Shown here in pieces: positions 19,329-28,236 of a stretch of DNA of 64,000 nt. The stretch's first letter is position 1. Each line of letters opens with the position of its first letter. The position numbers and the translations under genes were made by a program. The notes beneath the pieces are model-generated. The model did not search any database. It was not told the origin of the DNA and was given only the letters and a program-made list of their open reading frames with translations. The stretch is taken from NCBI RefSeq assembly GCF_003130705.1, contig NZ_CP021355.1, forward strand, positions 186,001-250,000. The letters run 5' to 3'. Source of the stretch: Rhodococcus oxybenzonivorans (GTDB lineage Bacteria > Actinomycetota > Actinomycetes > Mycobacteriales > Mycobacteriaceae).

Positions 19329-20857
19329 TACGTCCCCGGTTTGCAGTACGCCCCGGGCCTGGTCGCCTACGTGCACCGACAGCTCGGGTTGCCGATCGCC
19401 TCGACCGCCCCGTTGGCCAGGATCACCGACCGCTTCGCTGCGGCGGTGCACCGTTTCGCCGACACCCGCCGCATCCCGTGGGTCGACTTCGTCAAGGGTC
19501 AGCGCAAGGACGATGTCATGCACGAGTATCTCGAGCATTTTGCTGCGCCCGAGGGGGTGGTGTTCATCGGACGGGCGCAGGAGAAGACCCCGTTGTTCCG
19601 CACTGAGAAACGCCGCGACGCGGACGGCAACAGCTACCCGTGGATCGTCAAAACCACCGGCATGGTCAACCATTACTACTTCTACTGCGTCGACGCGGAC
19701 TTCGGACCTTTCTTCCTCAAATTCTGCTCGTACTTCCCGTACAACGCCAAACTCTGTATCAACGGCCACCATTGGGCCCAACGTCAGGCGGCGAGGGCCG
19801 GGCTCGGGTTCACCGCGCTCGACAACGCCTTCGCCGCCGTCGACGACCCCGACGCGCTGCAGGCGATCTGCGATCGGCTGACCGGTCCCCGGATCGATGC
19901 CCTGCTCCGCAAGTGGCTGGCGATTCTGCCGGATCCGTTCACCGACGCCGATCGGGACGCCGGCTACCGCTACGACCTGTCGATCCTCCAGGCGGAGTTC
20001 TCCCTGACCCAGATGCTCGACGCCCCGGTCTCGGGGCGGGTGTTCTTCGAGCAGGTCATCCGCGACAACCTCGATCTCGGTCGCCCCGATCAGGTCCAGC
20101 TGGTGTTCGACCGGCGGTTGATGCGCCGGGGGCCGCGTGCCACCCCGGGACGATTCCGCACCCGGGTGATCACCGAAGGCGTCATCCCCAGCCTGCACGT
20201 CGACTACAAGCACACCACCATAAAGCAGTACCACAAGGAGGGACGCGCCCTGCGTACCGAGACCACCATCAACGACACCCGCGATTTCCACCTCGGGAAA
20301 CGACTGACACATCTGCCCGCCCTGCGGGAGATCGGCTTTCACGCCAACCGACGCCTGCTGCGCGCCGGGCGACTCAGCCACGACCCGATCACCGGCGCCG
20401 ACGTCCTCGCCGCCATCACCGGCCCGGTCACCACCGCCACCGGCACCCGAGTGCCGGGCTTGCGGTTCGCCGACCAGCGCAGCCACGCCCTGCTCTCCGC
20501 GCTGCTGGTCTTCCGGCTGCACCCGAACGGTTTCACCAACAAGGACTTGCGCAACCTCACCGGCGAGCTGCGCGGACTCGACCCGGGCACGGTGTCCACC
20601 GGGCAGATGACCTACGACCTGCGCCGGCTGAAGACCCGCAACCTCATCGTCCGGATCGAGGGCACCCACCGCTACCAGGTCACCAACCACGGACTCGACA
20701 CCGCGAAGTTCCTCACCTGTGTCCACGATCGGGTCCTACGCACCGGTCTGTCCGAACTCGCCGCCGGACAACCACGCCCGGCCGCCTGCGATCAGCTGCC
20801 ACCGCCTACCGCATCGCCGTCGACACCCTTACCGACACAGCGCAACTCGCGGCCTGA
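19329..20857 (+). pseudogene. Conserved protein of unknown function, 5'-truncated
   Basis: About 500 residues from YVPGLQYAPGLVAYVHRQLG. Striking motifs are DFVKGQRKDDVMHEYL, GVVFIGRAQEKTPLFRTEKR, MVNHYYFYCVDADFGPFFLK, FCSYFPYNAKLCINGHHWAQ, VIPSLHVDYKHTTIKQYHKE and a winged-helix-like tail (GQMTYDLRRLKTRNLIVRIE). I recall this as a widespread conserved family without assigned function. The start codon is missing: upstream codons belong to the antisense of the duplicated tubulin fragment. Near the end (about 20800) the natural ending SAATAYRIAVDTLTDTAQLA lies in another frame, so there is a 1-base indel. The terminal bases after the stop match the end of a 258-bp repeat found elsewhere in the window. 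Confidence 0.75.
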
Positions 20858-20876
20858 AATATCAAGCAGTCGAACA

Positions 20877-20926
20877 TGACCCGAACACCACAAAACTTGA
20901 CTCCATAACCCGGCTACGCCGCTCTT
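20877..20926 (+). repeat. Partial third copy of the repeat end
   Basis: About 50 bases after the conserved gene (CCGAACACCACAAAACTTG.. then CCCGGCTACGCCGCTCTTAG) align with the 3' ends of the 258-bp repeats at 23573-23830 and 44818-45075, including the small terminal hairpin CCGGC-N-GCCGG and the TAG at the tip. Only this end is present here. Confidence 0.55.
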
Positions 20927-21386
20927 AGCTACCTAGTACTGCAACGACAGTTTGTGACTAACGGGACTATTGTGGTAATTGATCTTGTGTGCAGTCAGAG
21001 GTGCTGGAGTGGTCAGCGGGGTTCACCGCGTTCTGTGCGCGGTTCGCCCACCGGTTTTCGCGGGTGGAGTCGCGGCGGCGGATGGCCGCGTATGTGCGCG
21101 GACTACTCGGTGAGGTCGAGCGCAAGAACGGATGGACACTGGCCGAGGCGGCCGGTGATGCGGGCCCGGAGGGCATGCAGCGGCTGCTGAACTTCTACTC
21201 CTGGGACTGCGAGGGCCTCCGCGACGACGTGCGTGAGGTCCTGGTCGAGACGATCGGTGACGCCGACAAGGGCGTGTTGATCGTCGACGAGACAGGATTT
21301 TTGAAGAAGGGCACCCGCTCGGCCGGGGTGGCCCGCCAGTACTCGGGGACCGCGGGCCGGGTCGAGAACTGCCACTTGCTCCTCTG

Positions 21387-22442
21387 TCAAGCAGCCGTCG
21401 CGGTGCCCATCAGTGGTCGGTCCGCGAGCATGGCGCGATAGACGACATCGGAAAGTCTGCGCTTGAGGATGCGAAGGGCTTCCATGCCACCGTCACCGCC
21501 CGCTTTGCGCCGGGCCAAGAGGGCTCGGGCGTCGGGATGGCAATGAGCCTGGGTGAGTGCGATGATATGGATCGCTGCGTTGATCCGCCGGTTCCCGGTG
21601 CGCGAGAGACGATGTCGGGCATGGTTCGACGACCACACCGGCAGCGGTGCGGTTCCGTTGTGGCGGGCGAAGGCATCCTTGGACCGGAAGCGATCGACAC
21701 CGGCGGTCTCACCGAGCAGCTTCGCCGCCGTCAGTGGCCCACATCCGGGGATGGCCAGCAATGACGGTGCCAGCACCGTGGTTCGGACAGTGATCTCGGT
21801 GGTGAGTTCCTCGATCTCGGTGGTGAGTTCCTCGATCTCGAGGGTGAGGCGCCGGAGATGGTCGACGAGGCGCGTCGCCAAGTCCGACACGAGCCCCGAC
21901 AACTCCGACAAGAACACCTCGATCTTGTCGTAGGCGCTGGCTCGTTCCAATCGCTTCGGCGGTGTCCAGCCAGGATCGAGTTCGTGCAGATGCCAGCGCA
22001 ACCGCCCGATGATGCGGGTGCGCTCGGCGACGAGATCGTCCCTGTGATCGACCAGAAGTCGAATTTCTCGTTCCATACCCTCGAGCCGGGCTTCCGGTAG
22101 GTTCGGTTCCCGCAGGGCGGCCCGAGCCACCGCGAGCGCGTCGATCGGATCGGACTTTCCATAGGTACGAGCACCGTCACGCGCGTTCGCCATCAGCTTC
22201 GGCGGCACCCGCACGACCCGTTCACCGGCGGCCAACAGGTCCCGCTCCAGACGGCGGCTCAGGTGCCGGCAGTCCTCGATCGCCCACATGCGATCGTCGC
22301 ATTGTTCTGCGCCCCATCGCAGCAGCGCCAGATGGTCCTTGCTGGCGGTGCCAGTGGTTTTCGTCGACAGCTGGCTCCCGTTCTGATCGGCGACAACGGC
22401 CGTATGGGTGCGCTTGTGCGCATCGATCCCGATGACGATCAT
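21387..22442 (-). CDS. IS110-family transposase (DEDD)
   Basis: This 351-residue protein starts MIVIGIDAHKRTHTAVVADQ with the RuvC-like DEDD core (Asp in GIDAHK, Glu in AIEDCRH, DPIDALAVARAAL). The C-terminal Tnp_20 part is LLAIPGCGPLTAAKLLGETA followed by a conserved Ser region. It looks intact. An internal 21-base direct repeat encodes EIEELTTEIEELTTEI in the linker coiled coil. It is antisense to the interrupted IS701 gene. Confidence 0.93.
   Translation of the reverse strand: MIVIGIDAHKRTHTAVVADQNGSQLSTKTTGTASKDHLALLRWGAEQCDDRMWAIEDCRHLSRRLERDLLAAGERVVRVPPKLMANARDGARTYGKSDPIDALAVARAALREPNLPEARLEGMEREIRLLVDHRDDLVAERTRIIGRLRWHLHELDPGWTPPKRLERASAYDKIEVFLSELSGLVSDLATRLVDHLRRLTLEIEELTTEIEELTTEITVRTTVLAPSLLAIPGCGPLTAAKLLGETAGVDRFRSKDAFARHNGTAPLPVWSSNHARHRLSRTGNRRINAAIHIIALTQAHCHPDARALLARRKAGGDGGMEALRILKRRLSDVVYRAMLADRPLMGTATAA
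21792..21833 (-). repeat. Two tandem 21-base repeats within the IS110 gene
   Basis: GATCTCGGTGGTGAGTTCCTC occurs twice in a row, with a degenerate third unit after it. In protein it duplicates EELTTEI within the coiled-coil linker. It is in frame and presumably harmless. Confidence 0.85.
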
Positions 22443-23572
22443 GGTGGTATGTCTCCTGCCCTGCTAGTGGGTGGGACGGCATGGACCGGTCGATCGGCAT
22501 ATCCCAGTCGGGGCGACGCCACGCTCCTCTCAAGCCAGGTCGGCCGGTCCTTTTCGTGTGTCGGCCGGCCGCAGAACTGGCAGAAGCCACGAAGGCAGGT
22601 CGGATGGTAGAGCGAACCGGTCGACACGATCAATCGTGACACTGGGATCGGGGTGTTTCTCGCCTACGCCTCCGACCGGGGTCGGGCGCTGATCGATCGC
22701 GAGTTGTATCTTCCGAGGGCCTGGACCGAGGACCGCGATCGGTGCCGGGCTGCCGGGATCGGCGACGAGGTAGCTTTCGCGACGAAACCCGAACTGGCGC
22801 AGATGATGATCGAACGGGCTCTCGATGCCGGGGTGCCGTTCGGGTGGTTTACCGGCGACGAGGCCTACGGGCAGGTCGGCAAGCTCCGGCTATGGCTCGA
22901 ATCCCGTGGTGTGGCCCATGTTCTCGCCGTTCCGAAGTCGCAGATGGTGATCTCGATGGAGTTGCGTCAGCGCCGAGCCCACGCCGTGATCGCCGACCTG
23001 CCAGCGACCGCGTGGCAGCGGATAAACTGCGGCGACGGCGCCCACGGACCCAGGCTCTACGACTGGGCGGTCGTAGACATTCGGCCACTGCGCGAACGGG
23101 GTTGCGGCCACTGGCTGCTGGCCCGCCGGTCGATCACCGACCCCGACGAGATTGCCTACTACATCTGCTATGGCCCCGCCGACACCGAACCCGCCGAGCT
23201 GGTCCGGGTAGCTGGCAGTCGCTGGGCGATCGAGGAGTGCTTTCAGACCACCAAGAACGAGACCGGACTCGATCACTACCAGGTGCGTGGGTACCCGGCC
23301 TGGTACCGGCACATCACCTTGTCGATGGCCGCGGCTGCCTTCCTGACGATCCTGCGCCGCGGCGCTCAAAAAGGGGATCTGAAACCGGTACCCGAGAATT
23401 AATTCCTCTGACAATCAACGAGATCCGGCGATTGTTCAACCGCGTCGCCTGTCCGGTGCGACACGCCCTCGTCCACGTCTGGCACTGGTCGAACTGGCGC
23501 CGAGCCAGCCAGGCCAGGGCCCGCGCCAGCCACTACAAACATCGACATCACAAACTGTCGTTGCAGTACTAA

Positions 23573-23830
23573 CGGGGCTGCGCCCCAGCCCGACAAGGCA
23601 TGTCGTGGTCAGCTCTCGTTTTGACGCAGGCTCACGCAGGGACTCGCGGTCAGAGTGGCCGACCGCCACCACTCGCTACGCCGATGAATGTTGACCATGA
23701 CGCGAAGTGCGTATCGGCAGGTCAGGTGCGCTGTGTTTGCGCTGTGGAGCGAGCACGTTCCACGCTACGCGTTCGAAGCCGACCCGAGAACAGCGAACTT
23801 GACTTCAGATACCAGCTTCGCCGGTCCAAG
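23573..23830 (+). repeat. 258-bp non-coding mobile-like repeat, copy A
   Basis: It begins with a hairpin (CGGGGCTGCGCCCCAGCCC) and ends with another small hairpin (CCAGCTTCGCCGG) and TCCAAG. The reverse complement of 44818-45075 matches it over the whole length, at roughly nine bases in ten by eye. No convincing protein frame is shared. It lies between IS701 A and the IS5 element. Ends with hairpins and no inverted repeats recall IS200/605-type or other non-DDE mobile units. Confidence 0.8.
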
Positions 23831-23885
23831 ATTCCTAGGGCGTGTCTCCCAATGATTTGGGGTGTTGTGCTGCAGACTCTTCGCT

Positions 23886-24281
23886 GTGGCAGACGTTGTT
23901 AATCGGTTTGAGGTGTTGACGGACAAGCAGTGGGCGTTGCTTGCGCTGCTGTTGCCCAGTTCGGATGGGCTGCGGGGGCGGAAGTTCCAGAACAGCCGGC
24001 TCGTGGTGGAGGGGATGCTCTACCGGCTGCGTACCGGGCTCCCGTGGCGGGATCTACCTGCGCATTTCGGCCCCTGGAAGACGGTGTGGAAACGGCACCG
24101 ACGCTACGCCGGGGATGGAACGTGGGATCGGGTACTCATAGCCCTGGCGGCGATGGCCGATGCCGGTGGCGACCTGGATTGGGCGGTGTCGGTGGATTCC
24201 ACCGTGGTGCGGGTGCACCAGCACGGCGCCAACGCCGCGCGTGACACAGGGGGATCTGCCGAATTACACGAATCTGCTTGA
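23886..24281 (+). CDS. IS5-family transposase, first frame
   Basis: 131 residues from a GTG start (VADVVNRFEVLTDKQWALLA) give the DUF4096-like DNA-binding part RLVVEGMLYRLRTGLPWRDL then PAHFGPWKTVWKRHRRYAGD. The first catalytic Asp is in VSVDSTVVRVHQHGA. The frame overlaps the second by about 120 bases, and translation presumably shifts frame to make the full enzyme. Confidence 0.9.
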   Translation: MADVVNRFEVLTDKQWALLALLLPSSDGLRGRKFQNSRLVVEGMLYRLRTGLPWRDLPAHFGPWKTVWKRHRRYAGDGTWDRVLIALAAMADAGGDLDWAVSVDSTVVRVHQHGANAARDTGGSAELHESA

Positions 24282-24795
24282 CGAACCGGTCGATCACGGC
24301 ATCGGCTGGTCCCGCGGCGGGCTGACCTGCAAAGTTCACCTGGCGTGCGATGGCGACGGACGTCCCTTGTCGGTGCTGGTGGGTCCTGGCCAGGCAGGCG
24401 ACAGCCCGATGTTCGGCCCGCTCCTGGAGGGCATCTGCGTGCCGCGCATCGGTGGCGGCGCACCCCGCACGCGCCCGGACGAGGTCCGTGCCGACAAGGC
24501 GTACACATCCAAGGCCAATCGAGAACTGCTACGCAGCAAGGGCATCAAGGCGGTCATTCCCGAGAAGTCCGATCAGGTGGCCAACCGCAAGAACAAGGGC
24601 AGCGCGGGCGGTCGGCCACCGAACTTCGATGCCGAGTCGTACAAGGGCCGCAACGTGGTGGAAAGGGCCTTCAACAAGGCAAAACAGTGGCGAGCGGTGG
24701 CAACCCGGTATGACAAGCTTGCGCTGACTTACCGGGCTGGATTCCTTCTCGCCGGCATCGTCGAATGGCTCAAACTATTGGGAGACATGCCCTAG
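24160..24795 (+). CDS. IS5-family transposase, second frame
   Basis: This is the catalytic C-terminal part: GIGWSRGGLTCKVHLACDGD, LVGPGQAGDSPMFGPLL, the second Asp in ADKAYTSKANRELLRSKGI, and the Glu in GRNVVERAFNKAKQWRAVAT with YxxxxxxYRAGFLLA after it. The first ~30 codons overlap the upstream frame and are probably not used. It ends at TAG within the CTAG target repeat. Confidence 0.9.
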   Translation: MPVATWIGRCRWIPPWCGCTSTAPTPRVTQGDLPNYTNLLDEPVDHGIGWSRGGLTCKVHLACDGDGRPLSVLVGPGQAGDSPMFGPLLEGICVPRIGGGAPRTRPDEVRADKAYTSKANRELLRSKGIKAVIPEKSDQVANRKNKGSAGGRPPNFDAESYKGRNVVERAFNKAKQWRAVATRYDKLALTYRAGFLLAGIVEWLKLLGDMP

Positions 24796-25918
24796 TGTCC
24801 CGCGTCAGAAATTCGTGAGATATATTTGGCGAGGGAATCGAGGATCTCCTCGGCGGTCTTGTGCCAGACGAACGGCTTCGGGTCGTCGTTCCAGGTTTTG
24901 ACCCAGTTGCGAACGTCTTTCTCCAGTGCTGCAACGCTTTTGTGTACACCACGGCGGAGCAGCTGGTCGGTCAGGAATGCGAACCATCGCTCGACCTGAT
25001 TGATCCACGAGGACCCGGTCGGGGTGAAGTGGACGTGAAAACGTGGGTGCTTGGCCAACCAGTCGCCTACTGCCGGCGTCTTGTGGGTGGCCAGGTTGTC
25101 GCAGACGAGATGCACGTCCAACTCGTCGGGGACGGCCTTGTCGATCGCGGTGAGGAACTTCTTGAACTCCACGGCCCGGTGACGTCGGTGAAGCTCGGAG
25201 ATCACCGTGCCGTCGGCGATGTTGAACGCCGCGACTCCCCCAAGGACTACGTCCAGGGAGGTACCCCCAGGCTGGTGACGCCGCTGCGGACGTAGTCGTG
25301 ACTGCGTCGTTCCGGCATGCCGGGCATCATCGGCAGCACCGGCTGGGAACGGTTCAAGGCCTGCATCTGGCTCTTCTCGTCCACACACAGGACGACGGCA
25401 CGCTCGGGCGGATTATGGTAGAGACCAACAACATCGACGACCTTGTCCACGAACTGCGGATCCGTGGACAGCTTGAAACCGTCGGTCAGATGCGGTTTGA
25501 GTTCACACTTGCGCCAGATCCGGCCGATCGTCGACGGTGACAGGCCGGTGCGCTTGGCCATCGAGGTACGCGACCAGTGCGTCGCATTGGCCGGGGAGGT
25601 TTCCAGTGTCGCGGTAACCACGCCTTCGACCCGGTCCAGCAAGATCGAGGGCGGACGACCCGGTCGAGGTTCGTCGACCAAGCCGTCGAGGCGTCGGTCG
25701 ACGAAGCGCCCGCGCCATTTGTTGACCGTGTTGGCGGATATCCCTAGGTTTGCCGCAACTTGCTTGTTTGTCATCCCCGGCTCCGCGCAGGCCAACACGA
25801 TCCGCGACCTCAGTGCCAACGACTGTGGGGTTTTCGCTCGCCGCGACCATCGAACGAGTTGTTCGCGTTCGTTATCGGTCAACATCAACTCAGCCTTCGG
25901 GCGTCCGGTTCGAGGCAT
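24792..25918 (-). pseudogene. IS630-family transposase with a frame break
   Basis: The first frame from ATG 25918 gives the HTH ([20 protein letters not shown]) and the first Asp in [14 protein letters not shown], as far as about 25260. It then continues in another frame as VAAFNIADGTVISELHRRHR, second Asp LVCDNLATHKTP, and final Glu in SSWINQVERWFAFLTDQLLR. Some IS630 elements use programmed frameshifting; here the switch is in a GGTACCCCC context and could equally be an indel. Confidence 0.85.
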
Positions 25919-25965
25919 GCCTCAAGATATCAAGTTAAAGCACGAATTTATGGCGTACGACACTA
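24793..25965 (-). mobile_element. IS630-family element A
   Basis: The ends TAGTGTC..GTCAGAAATTCGTG (24793) and, inverted, CACGAATTTATGG..GACACTA (25965) form imperfect terminal repeats with the TA dinucleotide expected for IS630. The TA on the left is inside the CTAG of the IS5 element, and the one on the right is inside the CTAG of IS701 B, so the three insertions share target bases. Confidence 0.85.
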
Positions 25966-27462
25966 GTACTATAGGGCTATCGGTCGGCGTGTCTGACTTG
26001 ATCTTGGGGCAGCGCGGGGGATCTTGCAGTGGTGGCTGCGCGTGCTGAAAATGGTCCGGTGCTCGATCCTGATGCGGTGTCTGTTGTAGATCTGGAGGAA
26101 TGGGCGTCCGAGTTCGACAAGGTTCTTACCCGCATCGAGCCGTTGTTTGTTCACGAAAACTCGCTCCGTCATGCCGGGCAGTATCTTCGGGGGCTGCTGG
26201 CGCCGATCGAGCGGAAGAACGGCTGGACCATCGCCGAGTATGTCGGGGAGAAGGAACCGAAGGCGATGCAGCGGTTCCTCAACCTTGCCTTGTGGGATGC
26301 TGACGCGCTGCGCGACCTGGTATGCGACTATGCGATCGAGCATCTCAATGACCCGCGCGGAATTCTGGTCGCCGATCCGACGGGGTTTGCGAAGAAGGGC
26401 AAGAAATCTGCTGGCGTGCAACGGCAATACTCCGGAACCCTGGGGCGTGTCGATAACTGCCAGATCGGCACCTTTCTGGCCTATGTCACCACCGGCCGCG
26501 ACCGTGTCCTGATCGATCGCGAACTCTATGTGCCCGAGGACTCCTGGTTCGGTGACCCGGCTCGGTGTGCCGAAGCCGGCATCCCGGACGACCTGACGTT
26601 TGCGACCAGGCCGAAGCAGGTCATGGCCATGATCGAGCGGGCGCGGTGGAGCGAGTTGTTGTTCGAGTGGTTCACCGCCGACGAAGAGTTCGGGCAAAAC
26701 CCGGGGCTGCGCGCCTACCTCGAGGAAGCCGAGATCGCCTATGTGATGGCGGTACCGAAAGACACCGCGTTCACCGACCACACCGGCCGGCAGGGCGCCA
26801 TCAACCAGCGCGCCGCACGGCTCGCCGCCAACGACTGGCAGCGGCGCGCCCGCGGCATCGGCTCGAAAGGCTTCCGGGTCTACGACTGGGCGCTGATCAA
26901 TTCCGACGACCCCGAGCACCAGTACATGATTCGCCGCTCGATCGATGACGGCGAACTCGCTTTCTACCATTGCTTCAATCCGCGCCGCGAAGGTTTCGGA
27001 GAGCTCGTTCGAGTCGCCGGAGCCCGCTGGCCGATCGAGGAATGCTTCGAGGCCGCCAAAGGCGGTGTCGGACTGGATGATTACCAGGTGCGGCTTTATC
27101 ACGCCTGGTATCGGCACGTCACGTTGGCGATGCTCGCCCACGCATTCCTGACTGTCTGCGCCCGCAAACACAAGAACAAAAAGGGGTCGCCCGATCCGCT
27201 GCTGAAAGACCTGAAAACCCAAGATCAACAATAGCGAAGCCTGGCAGGCGGCACCCAACCGAGGCCACTGTCCGGCCCCGACGCAAGATTCCCCTCACCG
27301 TCGCCGAAATCAGACGGCTATTCAACGTCCGCCAATTGGCCAAAGACGCGATCGAGCGCGCACTGCACTGGTCATGCTTCCGACGCGAGCACCAAGCCGA
27401 TGCCCGCAGACTCCACTTCAGACGCCGACTCAAGATCCAGGCATTAGCCCTGTAGTACTAGC
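25963..27462 (+). mobile_element. IS701-family element B
   Basis: The ends are CTAGTACTATAGGGCTA at 25963 and its inverted counterpart at 27446-27462 (one mismatch). CTAG at 25963-25966 and 27459-27462 forms the 4-base YTAR target duplication. The right target lies in an IS1380 remnant. Confidence 0.9.
26029..27234 (+). CDS. IS701-family transposase
   Basis: This 401-residue frame from GTG 26029 has LVADPTGFAKKGKKSAGVQR (first Asp), WFTADEEFGQNPGLRAYLEE (second Asp) and RWPIEECFEAAKGGVGLDDY (Glu). As in IS701 A, the family's C-terminal tail (LTVAEIRRLFNVRQLAKDAI) is not in this frame. It lies in the -1 frame at about 27282-27455, after a stop. The sequence CAAAAAGGGG occurs just before the break in both elements. 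Confidence 0.9.
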   Translation: MVAARAENGPVLDPDAVSVVDLEEWASEFDKVLTRIEPLFVHENSLRHAGQYLRGLLAPIERKNGWTIAEYVGEKEPKAMQRFLNLALWDADALRDLVCDYAIEHLNDPRGILVADPTGFAKKGKKSAGVQRQYSGTLGRVDNCQIGTFLAYVTTGRDRVLIDRELYVPEDSWFGDPARCAEAGIPDDLTFATRPKQVMAMIERARWSELLFEWFTADEEFGQNPGLRAYLEEAEIAYVMAVPKDTAFTDHTGRQGAINQRAARLAANDWQRRARGIGSKGFRVYDWALINSDDPEHQYMIRRSIDDGELAFYHCFNPRREGFGELVRVAGARWPIEECFEAAKGGVGLDDYQVRLYHAWYRHVTLAMLAHAFLTVCARKHKNKKGSPDPLLKDLKTQDQQ

Positions 27463-27775
27463 AGGTGCACGCGGACCTGAAGAACTCCGCCCTCGCGCAT
27501 CTGCCCTCGGGCCGGTTCGCCGCGAACGCCGCCTGGCTGGTCTGCGCGGTGATGGCGTTCAACCTGACCCGTGCCGCCGGCACCCTCACGGCTGACCCGA
27601 AGCTGACGAAAGCGACCACCGGCACCATCCGGCGCACCCTCGTCTCGGCCCCGCCCGCATCGCCTCCTCCGCCCGACGGCTGACGCTGCACCTACCGACC
27701 GACTGGCCGTGGGAAACACCATGGAACACACTGTTCGACAGAGCGTTCGGCCGCAATCACCCGATCATCGTCTAA
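27463..27775 (+). pseudogene. IS1380-family transposase, C-terminal remnant A
   Basis: VHADLKNSALAHLPSGRFAA then NAAWLVCAVMAFNLTRAAGT is the conserved IS1380 C-terminal signature. The ending WPWETPWNTLFDRAFGRNHP lies in a second frame (break near 27650) and stops at 27775. IS701 B sits directly at its left edge. The N-terminal two-thirds is not on the other side of the IS nest, so it was lost. Confidence 0.85.
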
Positions 27776-28236
27776 CGTCCGCGACACCTGCCCGCCCTCG
27801 ACGCGAAAGAGCCAGTGGAACAACCCGACACGCAGGTCGGACGATCACCCACGCCCGTAACCAACTCGCTGCCGCACAACGAAACTCAGCACGGACACAT
27901 CAGTCCATCGGTGTATTTAGGCTTATTCATGCCGGTGCGCGTTTGGGCTTACGCCGGCGGTTCGAAACTGGTCCGCAGGCTGCCCGTGAGCTCTTCCACT
28001 CCTTCAGGTCTACAGTATGGGTGTCGAGGGGAAGAGGAACGGCACTAAACCTTGTGAGGCTATCAGCCCCAGGGCGAGTTCTTTCGCCTGCAGTTCGATC
28101 TCCCATTCTTTGAGGCCTGCTCCGTAGCAACCCGTTTAGTTCGAAATATTGTCCGGATCGGGCTCCGCACAGAGCGCCTGGGGTGAGATGCATTGCGGCG
28201 TCTAATCGACGGTATGACATGCGCTGAGTTCGCGTA
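27776..28236. other. Intergenic stretch after the IS1380 remnant
   Basis: The first ~150 bases match the DNA after IS1380 remnant B (GGAACAACCCGACACG, ATCGGTGTATT) and so are the element's end. No gene was recognised in the rest. Confidence 0.5.

Larger units (their letters stand above)
21375..22645 (-). mobile_element. IS110-family element inserted in IS701 A
   Basis: Joining 21374 to 22646 restores the IS701 reading GRVENC-QIGVF precisely, which fixes the ends of this insertion to within a base or two. There are no obvious inverted repeats or target duplication, as is typical for the family. Confidence 0.85.
20934..23571 (+). mobile_element. IS701-family element A, carrying an inserted IS110
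   Basis: Perfect 20-base terminal inverted repeats occur at 20934-20953 (TAGTACTGCAACGACAGTTT) and 23552-23571. Flanking YTAR-type targets are CTAG (20933-20936) and CTAA (23569-23572). They differ by one base, so the original duplication has changed or the ends were exchanged by recombination. The transposase inside is split by an IS110 element at 21375-22645. Confidence 0.9.
20989..23572 (+). pseudogene. IS701 transposase, disrupted
   Basis: The N-terminal part (20989-21374) contains RKNGWTLAEAAGDAGPEGMQ and VLIVDETGFLKKGTRSAGVA then RQYSGTAGRVENC. After the IS110 it resumes at 22646 with IGVFLAYASDRGRALIDREL, and includes WFTGDEAYGQ and RWAIEECFQTTKNETGLDHY. The catalytic DDE residues are in VDETG, GDEAYG and IEECFQ. 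A stop at about 23400 precedes the normal ending LTINEIRRLFNRVACPVRHA, which is found one frame back (-1) and runs to the element tip. Confidence 0.9.
23835..24795 (+). mobile_element. IS5-family element (two-frame type)
   Basis: Terminal inverted repeats are GGC(G/A)TGTCTCCCAAT at 23839 and, inverted, before 24791. CTAG flanks both sides (23835-23838 and 24792-24795) as the target duplication. The CTAG supplies the TAG stop codon of the second frame. Confidence 0.9.

Noticed and set aside
18978..20726. Minus-strand open frame of 582 codons joining the tubulin fragment
   Set aside because: It merges the antisense of the conserved plus-strand protein with the duplicated tubulin tail; only the tail part is a real relic.
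21792..21840. CRISPR-like tandem repeat
   Set aside because: Units are directly adjacent, 21 bases long, inside the IS110 gene and in frame; there are no spacers.
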